Shown one piece after another: positions 1 to 6,750 of a stretch of 9,480 nucleotides of DNA (position 1 is the stretch's first letter; every line of letters begins with the position of its first letter). The notes under the pieces were generated by a model. That model saw only the letters and a program-made list of their open reading frames with translations. It searched no databases and was not told the origin of the DNA. The stretch spans positions 1 to 9,480 of the forward strand of contig CAJUBC010000064.1 in assembly GCA_910584545.1 (NCBI GenBank). Direction: 5' to 3'. This stretch comes from an uncultured Muribaculaceae bacterium (GTDB lineage Bacteria; Bacteroidota; Bacteroidia; Bacteroidales; Muribaculaceae). The position numbers were made by a program, and so were the translations under genes.

Positions 1-48
1 GTAGCCGATGTTGCTATATGTTGGAACTCCAACCTGTAGTTGAGTTAA

Positions 49-222
49 TGCTTACTATTCTACATCATAGGTTCTCTTCTTCTTATCGCTTCCTGCTTCA
101 CAACCGGAGTTGCCATCACATGGATTCTTGGAGGCGTGGCCGTGGTTTGCCTGATCCTCGGTTGCGTGTTCCAGTTCCAGAACCATCCCGTGACCGTCAG
201 GATGCGCCAGAAGAAATCGTAG
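49..222 (+). CDS. Putative small two-helix membrane protein, 5' end unresolved or broken
   Basis: Reading in the frame that ends at the TAG 220-222 gives 57 residues with the look of a real membrane protein. A long hydrophobic stretch (residues about 1-43, probably two helices around a short polar turn) is followed by a basic tail ending RMRQKKS. No ATG, GTG or TTG lies in this frame after the in-frame stops at 37-39 and 46-48. An ATG at 48-50 lies in the neighbouring frame. Skipping one base near position 57 would join it to this frame as M-L-T-F-Y-I-I-G. The gene may therefore carry a one-base frameshift (mutation or assembly error), use a rare ATC/ATA start, or be a remnant. The stop lies two bases from the end of the convergent nucleotidyltransferase gene. 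I recognise no family, and coding status is inferred from composition only. Confidence 0.35.
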   Translation, partial: CLLFYIIGSLLLIASCFTTGVAITWILGGVAVVCLILGCVFQFQNHPVTVRMRQKKS

Positions 223-224
223 AG

Positions 225-965
225 TTACCCAAGTTTCAGTCTTGCCTTGGCGAGGGTCTCCGGCTTGCCGATGTCAATTAGGTCCAACCCTGGAACATAA
301 TGCTCCTTGATGATGAGACCCGCACGTCCTGCAAGCAACCAGTCCATCACCGGGAAGGCCTCGCGACCGATCTCCTGCGAATACCGGCGTATGTCGGCCA
401 CACCCTCCTCCGACACCATATATATACCGCTGAAGGCATGCTCAGACATCCCCGTCAGCGCAGCTGCTGTTTCGGGCCTGTACTCGCCTGCGGTCAGATT
501 ATGCCAACCCCGGAGGCATTGCTCTCCGTCGAAGAGGAGACGGCGGGATGAATCCCTGCCGCTCGTGAGGAGCGTGACATCCGCTCCGCACCCCTTATGC
601 GCTTCGCTCAGTTCGGAAAGGTCCGCATCGCTCACAATATCGACATTGTGAACGAGTATCGGTCCGCAATCTTTGCCGAATAGCGGCGCTGCCTTAGCTA
701 TAGCCCCCCCCGTGTCGAGCAGCAGTTCCGACTCATCGCTCACCTTGACTTCCACTCCGAAATCCCGGTTTGCCAGAAATTCCTTCACCTGACCGGAGAA
801 ATGATGCACATTGACCACTATCCTGTCGAACCCTTCGGCGCGCAGTTTCACCACTACCCTTTCAAGCATAGGAATGCCGCCGACAGGCACCAGCGCCTTA
901 GGATGTTCCAGAGTCCAGGGCCGAAGTCTCGTGCCGAGTCCGGCCGCAAGTATAATCGCGTTCAT
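225..965 (-). CDS. Sugar-1-phosphate nucleotidyltransferase, MurU-like
   Basis: This 246-residue nucleotidyltransferase joins a nucleoside triphosphate to a sugar 1-phosphate, giving an NDP-sugar and pyrophosphate in the cytoplasm. The family signature is intact. LAAGLGTRLRPWT (residues 6-18) is the nucleotide-binding loop and HPKALVPVGG (21-30) contains the usual catalytic Lys. LDTGGAI (83-89) is the base and sugar contact segment, HNVDI (106-110) carries the metal-binding Asp, and IDIGKPE (230-236) holds the second acidic site. The ATG at 965 was chosen because the family begins right at this motif; the frame stays open for 56 more codons upstream but that part overlaps the kinase gene and has no family likeness. 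AAGGA sits just before the ATG. The start overlaps the upstream stop as ATGA, implying translational coupling. Pairing with an AmgK-like kinase suggests MurU (UDP-MurNAc synthesis) by analogy with the pseudomonad pathway. The sugar is inferred, and hexose or heptose 1-phosphate remains possible. Confidence 0.85.
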   Translation of the reverse strand: MNAIILAAGLGTRLRPWTLEHPKALVPVGGIPMLERVVVKLRAEGFDRIVVNVHHFSGQVKEFLANRDFGVEVKVSDESELLLDTGGAIAKAAPLFGKDCGPILVHNVDIVSDADLSELSEAHKGCGADVTLLTSGRDSSRRLLFDGEQCLRGWHNLTAGEYRPETAAALTGMSEHAFSGIYMVSEEGVADIRRYSQEIGREAFPVMDWLLAGRAGLIIKEHYVPGLDLIDIGKPETLAKARLKLG

Positions 966-2377
966 AGTTCCTTTCTTATTCCTTGTTCTCTGTGTACCAC
1001 TACCACATTCGCCTCCGGAAATCTCATTTTTATCTGGGCCGCCGCCCGTTCGGCGCAATAGACGGAACGATGCCGTCCGCCCGTGCATCCGAAGCCTATC
1101 TGAAGACTGTTGAACCCTCTCCGGAAGTAGCATTCCACAGACGGAGTCACCATATCAACAGCTTTCTTCACGAATCTGTCGGCCTCTCCCCTCCCCTTTA
1201 AGAATTCAATTACCGGTGCATCCATACCCGTCAACGGCTTGAATTGGTCATACCGGCCGGGATTGTGCATGCCTCGGCAGTCGAACATGAAACCTCCGCC
1301 GTTGCCGCTGAAGTCGTCCGGATAACCTCTCTTATAAGAAAAACTGAATACCGTCACCGTCAGACCGGAATCTTTCGATGGCGAGTCGAATCGCCTGTCT
1401 GCGGCAAGTTCACGGCATACACTCGCTAATTCCGGATATCGCTCCGTCATTTCGGAATCAATAGCCGACGCAAGGTTGCGGAGCGCCGGGGAGATGCTCT
1501 CTAAGAAATGGGAGCGACGCTGCACGAGTCCACGGAAGCCGTATGCCCCCAAGACCTGTAGCGCGCGGAAAAGCCGGAACATAGGCAAGTTCTTCATCAG
1601 CGCTTCCGGATCGCAACCCCTTTGTGCGGCATATTCTTCGGCATAGTACCGAAACATCTCCATCCTGAACTCTTCGGAGAACGGAGCCTTAGCCTGCCAG
1701 AGAAAAGATACGGCGTCATATACCGACGGCCCGAGTCTGCCCCCTTGGAAATCTATAAAATAAGGAGTACCGTCGTATATCATCACATTGCGGCTCTGAC
1801 AGTCGCGCATCATGAATCCCCACTGCGACCAGTCAACGCCGACAAGGTCATCCGCCATGAGTTCGAAATCATCTTCCAGACAAAACTCGTCAAACTGCAC
1901 ACCGGAAGGTTTGAGGAACTCATATTTGAAATAATTAAGGTCCCACATCACCAATCGTCTGCCGAAGGGTCCATATTGCACTGCCCTTTCAAAATCTTCC
2001 TCCGGTATAAGCTGCATCCGTACGAGATTCGACAGTGTACGCTTCACCACATCGCTGCAGTCATGGTCATTCCCAAGGATAGAGAACAGCGACACGTCAC
2101 CGAGATCCTGCTGGAGATAATGCATATAATTCCGCGATTTGACATAAATCTCCGGCACCGGTATTCCGTGGGATTTTAATACAGACTGCAGAGCTAAGAA
2201 TGCACAACAGTCTGAAATATCGTCTCCGCTGGTACCTATCGCGCTGAACGATCCATCAGGAGCCACAAGTCGGAAATATCTACGGTCGCCACCGGCCTGA
2301 GCGATAGGACGTACTTCAGCGGGCGCTATGCCGAAATGTTTCGTAAAAAGCTCTGAAAGTATCTTGATATCCTCCAT
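962..2377 (-). CDS. AmgK-like sugar kinase fused to a RapZ C-terminal domain
   Basis: This 471-residue cytoplasmic protein has two domains. Residues about 1-310 are an APH-fold kinase resembling AmgK, the anomeric kinase that makes MurNAc/GlcNAc 1-phosphate. Visible marks are GGDRRYFRL (29-37), HGIPVPEIY (70-78), QDLGD (90-94), the catalytic loop RDCQSRN (191-197; Asp192, Asn197) and the metal-binding IDFQ (208-211, Asp209) followed by GPSVYD. The His that usually precedes the catalytic loop is Met190. Residues about 340-466 match the RapZ C-terminal domain: VFSFSYKRGYP (343-353), the FDCRGMHNP segment (365-373), TGMD (383-386), GCTGGRHRSVYCAE (430-443) and a final HRE (462-464). The RapZ N-terminal Walker ATPase domain is absent, its place taken by the kinase. 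In E. coli the RapZ C-domain binds glucosamine 6-phosphate. A link here between amino-sugar phosphorylation and sensing is inference. It is the first gene of a two-gene operon with the nucleotidyltransferase. Confidence 0.85.
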   Translation of the reverse strand: MEDIKILSELFTKHFGIAPAEVRPIAQAGGDRRYFRLVAPDGSFSAIGTSGDDISDCCAFLALQSVLKSHGIPVPEIYVKSRNYMHYLQQDLGDVSLFSILGNDHDCSDVVKRTLSNLVRMQLIPEEDFERAVQYGPFGRRLVMWDLNYFKYEFLKPSGVQFDEFCLEDDFELMADDLVGVDWSQWGFMMRDCQSRNVMIYDGTPYFIDFQGGRLGPSVYDAVSFLWQAKAPFSEEFRMEMFRYYAEEYAAQRGCDPEALMKNLPMFRLFRALQVLGAYGFRGLVQRRSHFLESISPALRNLASAIDSEMTERYPELASVCRELAADRRFDSPSKDSGLTVTVFSFSYKRGYPDDFSGNGGGFMFDCRGMHNPGRYDQFKPLTGMDAPVIEFLKGRGEADRFVKKAVDMVTPSVECYFRRGFNSLQIGFGCTGGRHRSVYCAERAAAQIKMRFPEANVVVVHREQGIRKEL

Positions 2378-2411
2378 TTATCTTAAATTGCAAATTTATC
2401 TTAAAATGCAA
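2376..2411. repeat. 18-bp tandem direct repeat overlapping the kinase start
   Basis: Two adjacent 18-base units (2376-2393 and 2394-2411) differ at one position (2388 T versus 2406 A). Read on the minus strand the units are TTGCATTTTAAGATAAAT and TTGCAATTTAAGATAAAT, and the second supplies the first two bases of the kinase ATG. The junction creates TAAATTTG, a match to the Bacteroidota -7 element. The repeat could be an operator or a recent slippage duplication; nothing here decides between them. Confidence 0.8.
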
Positions 2412-2466
2412 ACTCTCCCGCCTTGAAAACGGTTATCATTCATTAGAGGGAAAAGCTTTTGTACCG

Positions 2467-2500
2467 CAAATTTAGCTGAAATTATTCATTATGGAGCAAC
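2467..2500 (-). promoter_or_regulatory. Candidate promoter of the kinase-nucleotidyltransferase operon
   Basis: On the minus strand TAAATTTG (2474-2467) matches the TAnnTTTG -7 element of Bacteroidota primary-sigma promoters. GTTG (2500-2497) lies 22 bases upstream as a possible -33 element, slightly farther than the usual spacing. Transcription would begin near 2461, giving a leader of about 84 bases. A second TAAATTTG (2398-2391) sits so close to the ATG that it would leave almost no leader, so it is less likely. Confidence 0.4.
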
Positions 2501-2528
2501 AACCGCCCGCAAAGTGAAAAATTTTTAG

Positions 2529-2536
2529 TAAATTTG
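2529..2536 (+). promoter_or_regulatory. Candidate pgk promoter -7 element
   Basis: TAAATTTG matches TAnnTTTG exactly and lies in an AT-rich patch. I see no good TTTG box 19-21 bases upstream. Transcription would start near 2543, leaving a leader of about 90 bases. That leader contains two copies of CCGAAAGG (2540-2547, 2556-2563) and a possible 6-bp stem GGAGAA/TTCTCC (2562-2567 with 2589-2594). No Shine-Dalgarno sequence lies directly before the ATG, as is usual in this phylum. Confidence 0.5.
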
Positions 2537-2631
2537 CGTCCGAAAGGCTTTACGACCGAAAGGAGAAGCAAGGAAATCGGTATCACCATTCTCCGCAAGA
2601 ATAAATAATCAACCCAAAATATCGTATCACA

Positions 2632-3885
2632 ATGGCAAAGATTGAAAATTACAATTTCAAGGACAAGAAAGCCATCGTCAGAGTAGACTTCAACGTGCCT
2701 CTCGACGAAAACGGCAACATCACCGACGACACACGCATCCGCGGCGCTCTCCCCACGCTGAAGAAGATACTCGACGACGGAGGCAGTCTGATCCTGATGT
2801 CGCACATGGGAAAACCGAAAGGCAAAGTCAACCCGAAGCTGAGCCTGCTTCAGATCCGCGACGCCGTGGCCAAGGCCCTCGGCCGCGACGTGAAGTTCGC
2901 GCCCGACTGCGCCAAGGCTCAGGAAGCTGCCAGGGAGCTCAAGCCCGGAGAGGTGCTTCTGCTCGAAAACCTCCGTTTCTATCCCGAGGAAGAGGGCAAG
3001 CCCGTAGGCATCGACAAGAACGACCCCGGATATGAGGCCGCCAAGAAGGAAATGAAAGAGCGTCAGAAGGAATTCGCCAGGACTCTGGCAAGCTACGCCG
3101 ATGTATATGTCAACGACGCGTTCGGCACGGCTCACCGCCGTCACGCATCCACGGCCGTCATCGCCGACTACTTCGACAATCAGGACAAGATGCTCGGCTT
3201 CCTCATGGAGAAGGAGGTCAAGGCCGTCGACAATATCCTCAAGGACATCAAGCGCCCCTTCACCGCCATCATGGGCGGCTCGAAAGTGTCGACCAAGATC
3301 GGCATCATCGAGAACCTCATGGACAAGGTGGACAACCTCATCCTCTGCGGAGGCATGACCTATACCTTCGCAAAGGCCCGCGGCGGCAAGATCGGTGATT
3401 CCATCTGCGAGAACGACAAACTCGACCTCGCGCTCGACATCATCAGGAAAGCGAAAGAGAAGGGAGTGAACCTCGTGCTCGGCACCGACTGCGTGGCCGC
3501 CGACTCGTTCAGCAACGACGCCGGGACAATGGTATGCCCCGCCGACAACATCCCCGACGGATGGCAGGGTCTCGACGCGGGTCCCGACTCGATCCTGGCG
3601 TTCCGCGCCGCCATCGTCCCCGCCAAGACAATCCTCTGGAACGGTCCCGCCGGAGTGTTTGAGTTCGACAACTTCACAGCCGGTTCCAAGGCCATAGCCG
3701 AAGCTATCGTTGAGGCTACCGAAAACGGAGCATTCTCGCTCGTGGGCGGCGGCGACTCCGTGGCATGCGTCAACAAGTTCGGCCTCGCCGACTCCGTAAG
3801 CTATGTATCGACCGGCGGCGGCGCACTGCTCGAGGCCATCGAAGGAAAGGAACTTCCGGGCGTGGCAGCCGTGGAAGACAAATAA
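2632..3885 (+). CDS. pgk: Phosphoglycerate kinase
   Basis: The 417-residue cytoplasmic enzyme transfers phosphate between 1,3-bisphosphoglycerate and ADP in glycolysis and runs in reverse during gluconeogenesis. The length is close to the bacterial norm of about 390-420. Family motifs run in order: VRVDFNVPL (16-24) with the substrate-binding Asp and Asn; SHMGKPKG (57-64), a variant of SHLGRPKG; LENLRF (111-116); NDAFGTAHRRHAST (161-174); the nucleotide-site segment GGSKVSTK (215-222); WNGPAGVFE (336-344); the glycine-rich GGGDSVA (372-378) in the ATP-binding lobe; and STGGGA (393-398). All key residues appear intact. The ATG is supported by the standard N-terminus. The gene stands alone, divergent from the kinase operon and closed by hairpins. 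Codon use is strongly C/G-ending, typical of a highly expressed gene, and this leaves long meaningless open frames on the other strand. Confidence 0.98.
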   Translation: MAKIENYNFKDKKAIVRVDFNVPLDENGNITDDTRIRGALPTLKKILDDGGSLILMSHMGKPKGKVNPKLSLLQIRDAVAKALGRDVKFAPDCAKAQEAARELKPGEVLLLENLRFYPEEEGKPVGIDKNDPGYEAAKKEMKERQKEFARTLASYADVYVNDAFGTAHRRHASTAVIADYFDNQDKMLGFLMEKEVKAVDNILKDIKRPFTAIMGGSKVSTKIGIIENLMDKVDNLILCGGMTYTFAKARGGKIGDSICENDKLDLALDIIRKAKEKGVNLVLGTDCVAADSFSNDAGTMVCPADNIPDGWQGLDAGPDSILAFRAAIVPAKTILWNGPAGVFEFDNFTAGSKAIAEAIVEATENGAFSLVGGGDSVACVNKFGLADSVSYVSTGGGALLEAIEGKELPGVAAVEDK

Positions 3886-3899
3886 TCCTAAATCGACAC

Positions 3900-3962
3900 C
3901 GCGGGCGGAGATCCGCCGCGTCATTCATCAGAGGGGAGCGCTTCTTTCGAAACGCTCCCCTC
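3900..3962 (+). terminator. Tandem hairpins after pgk, probable transcription terminator
   Basis: A small hairpin (3900-3920: GGCGG and CCGCC around AGAT, extended by CGC/GCG across a bulged G) is followed by a perfect 10-bp stem. GAGGGGAGCG (3931-3940) pairs with CGCTCCCCTC (3953-3962) around a 12-base loop. The stem begins 45 bases after the pgk stop. No U-tract follows, so termination efficiency is uncertain, and a role in protecting the mRNA 3' end is an alternative. Confidence 0.6.
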
Positions 3963-4061
3963 AGCGTGTTAAAAAATATGTTGTAAAACATCATTTTGAT
4001 GTTAAAATCATAATAAACAATAAAATTTGCCATTCCCCCCTAAAAAAATAGAATCGGGATA

Positions 4062-4091
4062 TTGACTTTTTTAAAAAAAATAGTAATTTTG
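4062..4091 (+). promoter_or_regulatory. Promoter of the exbB-exbD-exbD-tonB operon
   Basis: TTG (4062-4064) and TAATTTTG (4084-4091) are separated by 19 bases, a textbook Bacteroidota -33/-7 arrangement. The spacer is a run of T then A residues. Transcription should start near 4097-4098. The upstream stretch 3963-4061 holds no gene; it is AT-rich with one 6-bp hairpin (3987-4003). Confidence 0.8.
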
Positions 4092-4097
4092 TATTCG

Positions 4098-4295
4098 AAA
4101 GTTGCGGGAATCGAACACCCGCGGCTTCGGTCAAAATCCCAAAGAGGAATACTCCCTGTTACCTGAAATATCATGAAACTTAGTCCCGCCAACGGAACAG
4201 GCCATGAAAAGGATGCTCGGGAGCAACTGAAACAGAACGAAATAACTAAAACCAAAATTTAATCATTTAATCAAATCAAACTAATTTAAACGATT
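4098..4295 (+). promoter_or_regulatory. Long 5' leader of the exbB operon with possible leader ORF
   Basis: About 198 bases separate the predicted transcription start from exbB. GCGGG (4104-4108) can pair with CCCGC (4118-4122). AGTTGC (4100-4105) can instead pair with GCAACT (4223-4228), closing nearly the whole leader; the two pairings share 4104-4105 and exclude each other. A 29-codon ORF (ATG 4173 to TAA 4260-4262) encodes a hydrophilic peptide rich in Lys, Glu, Gln and Asn and ends 33 bases before exbB. I could not match the leader to TPP, cobalamin, SAM or other riboswitch cores I know. The regulatory role is inference from length and pairing. Confidence 0.35.
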
Positions 4296-5156
4296 ATGGA
4301 ATCTCAGAAACCTATGGCTCCCAAGCCTGCAGCCGCTACTGCGACAGCAAAAGTGAAAAAGGAAGAAAAAATCAGTAACATCCGCGGTATCCGCAACGCA
4401 TTCGTTGTGATCCTCTGCTGCGCGGTAGCAGCCGTGCTGATCTTCCTCTTCGGAATGGGAGCGCCCGGCAACTTCGAGGGTGGCACAACCGACGGACATC
4501 CCCTGAACCTGGCCGGAACCGTCTACAAAGGAGGATTTATCGTACCTATCCTGATGACCCTTCTTCTCACGGTAATCGTTCTCTCGATCGAGCGCTGGAT
4601 CGCCATCAGCTCCGCTTCGGGCAAGGGCAACACCGCCAAGTTCGTAGCCGACATCAAGGCTGACCTCGCCGCAAACAAGATCGATGCCGCCATGGATCGC
4701 TGCCGCAAGCAGAAAGGCTCCGTAGCATCTGTTGTCTACAACACTCTCGTTCGCTACAAAGAGATGGACGCCAACGACCAGCTTTCCAAAGAGCAGAAGC
4801 TCACAGTGCTCCGCAACGAGGTAGAAGAGGCAACCGCGCTCGAGATGCCCGGTCTGTCACAGAACCTCCCCATCCTCGCGACCCTCACCACTCTCGGTAC
4901 TCTCGTCGGACTTCTCGGAACTGTGATGGGTATGATCAAGTCGTTCCAGGCCCTCGCCGCTTCCGGTTCGCCTGACTCCACCGAGCTCTCCACCGGTATC
5001 TCCGAGGCCCTCGTGAACACCGCGTTCGGTATCGCTACCGGTGCGTTCGCCGTTATCTCCTACAACTTCTTCACCAACAAGATCGACAACCTGACCTACG
5101 CTATCGACGAAATCGGTTTCTCTATCGTGGCAACTTTCGCAGCTACCCACAAATAA
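4296..5156 (+). CDS. exbB: ExbB/TolQ/MotA-family proton channel protein
   Basis: The 286-residue inner-membrane protein forms the pentameric stator that, with ExbD, conducts protons and drives TonB. It starts with an Ala/Pro/Lys-rich cytoplasmic segment (1-30). Hydrophobic helices follow at about 34-53, 79-98, 190-214 and 236-259. The last two, with LPILATLTTLGTLVGLLGTV (191-210) and SEALVNTAFGIATGAFAV (236-253), are the signature MotA/TolQ/ExbB pore helices. Between helices 2 and 3 lies a charged cytoplasmic region of about 90 residues. E. coli ExbB has three helices, so the extra N-terminal helix at 34-53 fits longer Bacteroidota versions. It is first in the operon, 51 bases before exbD1. 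There is no Shine-Dalgarno sequence; the AT-rich stretch before the ATG is normal for the phylum. TolQ is the main alternative name, but the adjacent tonB favours ExbB. Confidence 0.95.
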   Translation: MESQKPMAPKPAAATATAKVKKEEKISNIRGIRNAFVVILCCAVAAVLIFLFGMGAPGNFEGGTTDGHPLNLAGTVYKGGFIVPILMTLLLTVIVLSIERWIAISSASGKGNTAKFVADIKADLAANKIDAAMDRCRKQKGSVASVVYNTLVRYKEMDANDQLSKEQKLTVLRNEVEEATALEMPGLSQNLPILATLTTLGTLVGLLGTVMGMIKSFQALAASGSPDSTELSTGISEALVNTAFGIATGAFAVISYNFFTNKIDNLTYAIDEIGFSIVATFAATHK

Positions 5157-5207
5157 TAGAGCGCACGTTTCAAGAATCAATCAAACCGATAAAAGTTTAT
5201 AGCTAAT

Positions 5208-5933
5208 ATGGGAAGAGTAAAAATAGCAAAGAAGAGCACATTCATCGACATGACGGCGATGAGTGATGTGACGGTGCTGCTGCTTACCTTCTTCATGTTG
5301 ACATCCACATTCCTTTCCAAGGAACCGGCCACGGTGATCACTCCCCCCTCGGTATCCACCGAGAAGGTGCAGGAGACCAACTATGTGCAGGTGCTTGTGA
5401 ATCCGGAAGGAAAAGTCTGGCTTACGATGAACAACGATACTTCATCCAACTGGAGTAACGAAAAGATGCGCATGGCGCTTCTCGACAAGGTAAGCGAGAT
5501 CTACAACGAGTCGCATAAGAACAAGATAAGCTTCACGCCGGAGCAGAAATACGCATTCAGCAAACTCGGTTCATTCGGTGTGCCCCTCAACCAGATGGGC
5601 GAATTCCTCAACCTCGCTTCGCAGCAGGAAGGACAGACACTGATGGACAAGTGGCTGCAGGGCGAGGACGAGAATCCCAACCATGTGACTGGAATTCCCA
5701 TCTCATGGAATCAGGATGAGTCGAAACCCACAGAATTCCAGATGTGGATGAAGGCAATGCGTCAGACCGACAACACCAACCTTGCCGACAAGATCAAGGA
5801 CGGCACCGGCGTCGCCATCAAGGCTGACCAGAACACATCGTTCGACGTGGTCCACATGGTTATGGACAACCTGCAGACCATCCACATGAACAAGTTTACA
5901 TTATTGACCGCTCTGAAGGGCGCAGAAGAATAA
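5208..5933 (+). CDS. exbD: ExbD/TolR-family protein 1
   Basis: The 241-residue protein is anchored by one inner-membrane helix and pairs with ExbB to couple the proton gradient to TonB. A short basic N-terminus is followed by MTAMSDVTVLLLTFFMLTST (15-34), where Asp20 occupies the position of the essential proton-carrying Asp of ExbD. The C-terminal periplasmic fold ends with GVAIKADQNTSFDVVHMVMD (201-220) and a KFTLLT strand (229-234), the typical ExbD/TolR ending. Between them is an extra segment of roughly 100 residues (about 70-170) rich in Asn, Gln, Lys and Trp, so the protein is about 100 residues longer than E. coli ExbD. The next exbD starts four bases after its stop, implying coupled translation. 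Confidence 0.93.
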   Translation: MGRVKIAKKSTFIDMTAMSDVTVLLLTFFMLTSTFLSKEPATVITPPSVSTEKVQETNYVQVLVNPEGKVWLTMNNDTSSNWSNEKMRMALLDKVSEIYNESHKNKISFTPEQKYAFSKLGSFGVPLNQMGEFLNLASQQEGQTLMDKWLQGEDENPNHVTGIPISWNQDESKPTEFQMWMKAMRQTDNTNLADKIKDGTGVAIKADQNTSFDVVHMVMDNLQTIHMNKFTLLTALKGAEE

Positions 5934-5937
5934 AGAA

Positions 5938-6714
5938 ATGGCAGAAGTTCAACAAAATGATGGTGGAGGCAAAGGAAAAAGCCACCAGAAGAAGATGCAG
6001 ATCCGCGTGGATTTCACGCCGATGGTCGACATGAACATGTTGCTTATCACATTCTTCATGCTCTGTACGACGATGATCAAATCACAGACTCTGACGATAG
6101 CACTCCCCTCCAACGAGAAAGTCGACAATGTTGAGAACATGTCGCAGGCTTCGGCCGACGACGCCGTGACCATCATTCTCGACGCGAAACGCAAGGTCGG
6201 CTCGTTCGAAGTGGATACTGTCAATGGAAAGGTTGTTCCGGTGGTTTACTACTATTTCGGTAAACCCGGTGGCGAAGCCGGTCTGGGGAACACTCCGGAA
6301 AGCGTGGCCGCCAACAACAACCTCCAGGAATCCGAATTCCTTGGCAACGATGAGAAGTCGGGAGCCGCACGCGGCATCCGCGCCATCATCCAGCAGCGTA
6401 ACAAGGAAGTCCTCACCGAAGTCAACAAGCTGAAAGAGAAATACGCCAACGGCGGTTTCGGCTCGCTCGAGACCAAAGAAGGCCGCGAAAAGGCGCAGGC
6501 AGCTTACGACGAGGCAGCTTCGAAGGTCAGAAAGGATGAAAATCTGAAGAAACCGGTCATCATCATCAAGTCAACTCCCCAGGCGTCTTTCGGAAGTCTC
6601 GTGGAAGTGCTCGACGAGATGCAGATCAACTCGATTTCAAAATATCAGATCGACAACATGACCAAGGCTGATTCTACAATGGTGATCGACTATCAGAACC
6701 GTCATCATAAATAA
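5938..6714 (+). CDS. exbD: ExbD/TolR-family protein 2
   Basis: The second ExbD has 258 residues. A Gly/Lys/Gln-rich cytoplasmic segment (1-20) leads to VDFTPMVDMNMLLITFFML (24-42), with Asp31 as the conserved membrane Asp. The periplasmic part contains an inserted, charged, probably helical region (about 110-205, including EVNKLKEKYA and REKAQAAYDEAASKVRK). It then returns to the family fold with KKPVIIIKSTPQASFGSLVE (204-223) and the ISKYQI strand. It differs clearly from ExbD1 in sequence and insert, so the pair is an old duplication, and ExbB may assemble with a heterodimer. It lies four bases after exbD1 and 36 bases before tonB. Confidence 0.93.
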   Translation: MAEVQQNDGGGKGKSHQKKMQIRVDFTPMVDMNMLLITFFMLCTTMIKSQTLTIALPSNEKVDNVENMSQASADDAVTIILDAKRKVGSFEVDTVNGKVVPVVYYYFGKPGGEAGLGNTPESVAANNNLQESEFLGNDEKSGAARGIRAIIQQRNKEVLTEVNKLKEKYANGGFGSLETKEGREKAQAAYDEAASKVRKDENLKKPVIIIKSTPQASFGSLVEVLDEMQINSISKYQIDNMTKADSTMVIDYQNRHHK

Positions 6715-6750
6715 TGTTGGATTTATTAATCTTTAAAAGCAGAAATCACA

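Noticed and set aside
18..281. An 87-codon plus-strand frame at the left edge
   Set aside because: Its translation is rich in Arg, His and Ser without structure, and the overlapping frame ending at 222 is far more protein-like; it also runs into the convergent gene.
966..1133. A 56-codon N-terminal extension of the nucleotidyltransferase
   Set aside because: The family starts at the LAAGLGTR motif; the extension overlaps the end of the kinase gene, has no family likeness, and the ATG at 965 has a ribosome-binding-like AAGGA and an ATGA overlap.
2482..3924. A 480-codon open frame on the minus strand across pgk
   Set aside because: It is antisense to an unmistakable phosphoglycerate kinase gene and arises from C/G-ending codons; its translation shows no family likeness and is His/Val/Gly-heavy.
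3987..4003. Hairpin AACATC-ATTTT-GATGTT upstream of the exbB promoter
   Set aside because: It is only 6 bp, lies in AT-rich DNA and has no U-tract, so it does not stand out from chance.
4101..4123. A tRNA T-arm-like sequence on the minus strand (GTTCGATTC flanked by GCGGG and CCCGC) in the exbB leader
   Set aside because: The loop is nine bases instead of seven, no matching acceptor, D arm or standard anticodon arm was found, and the resemblance is probably chance.
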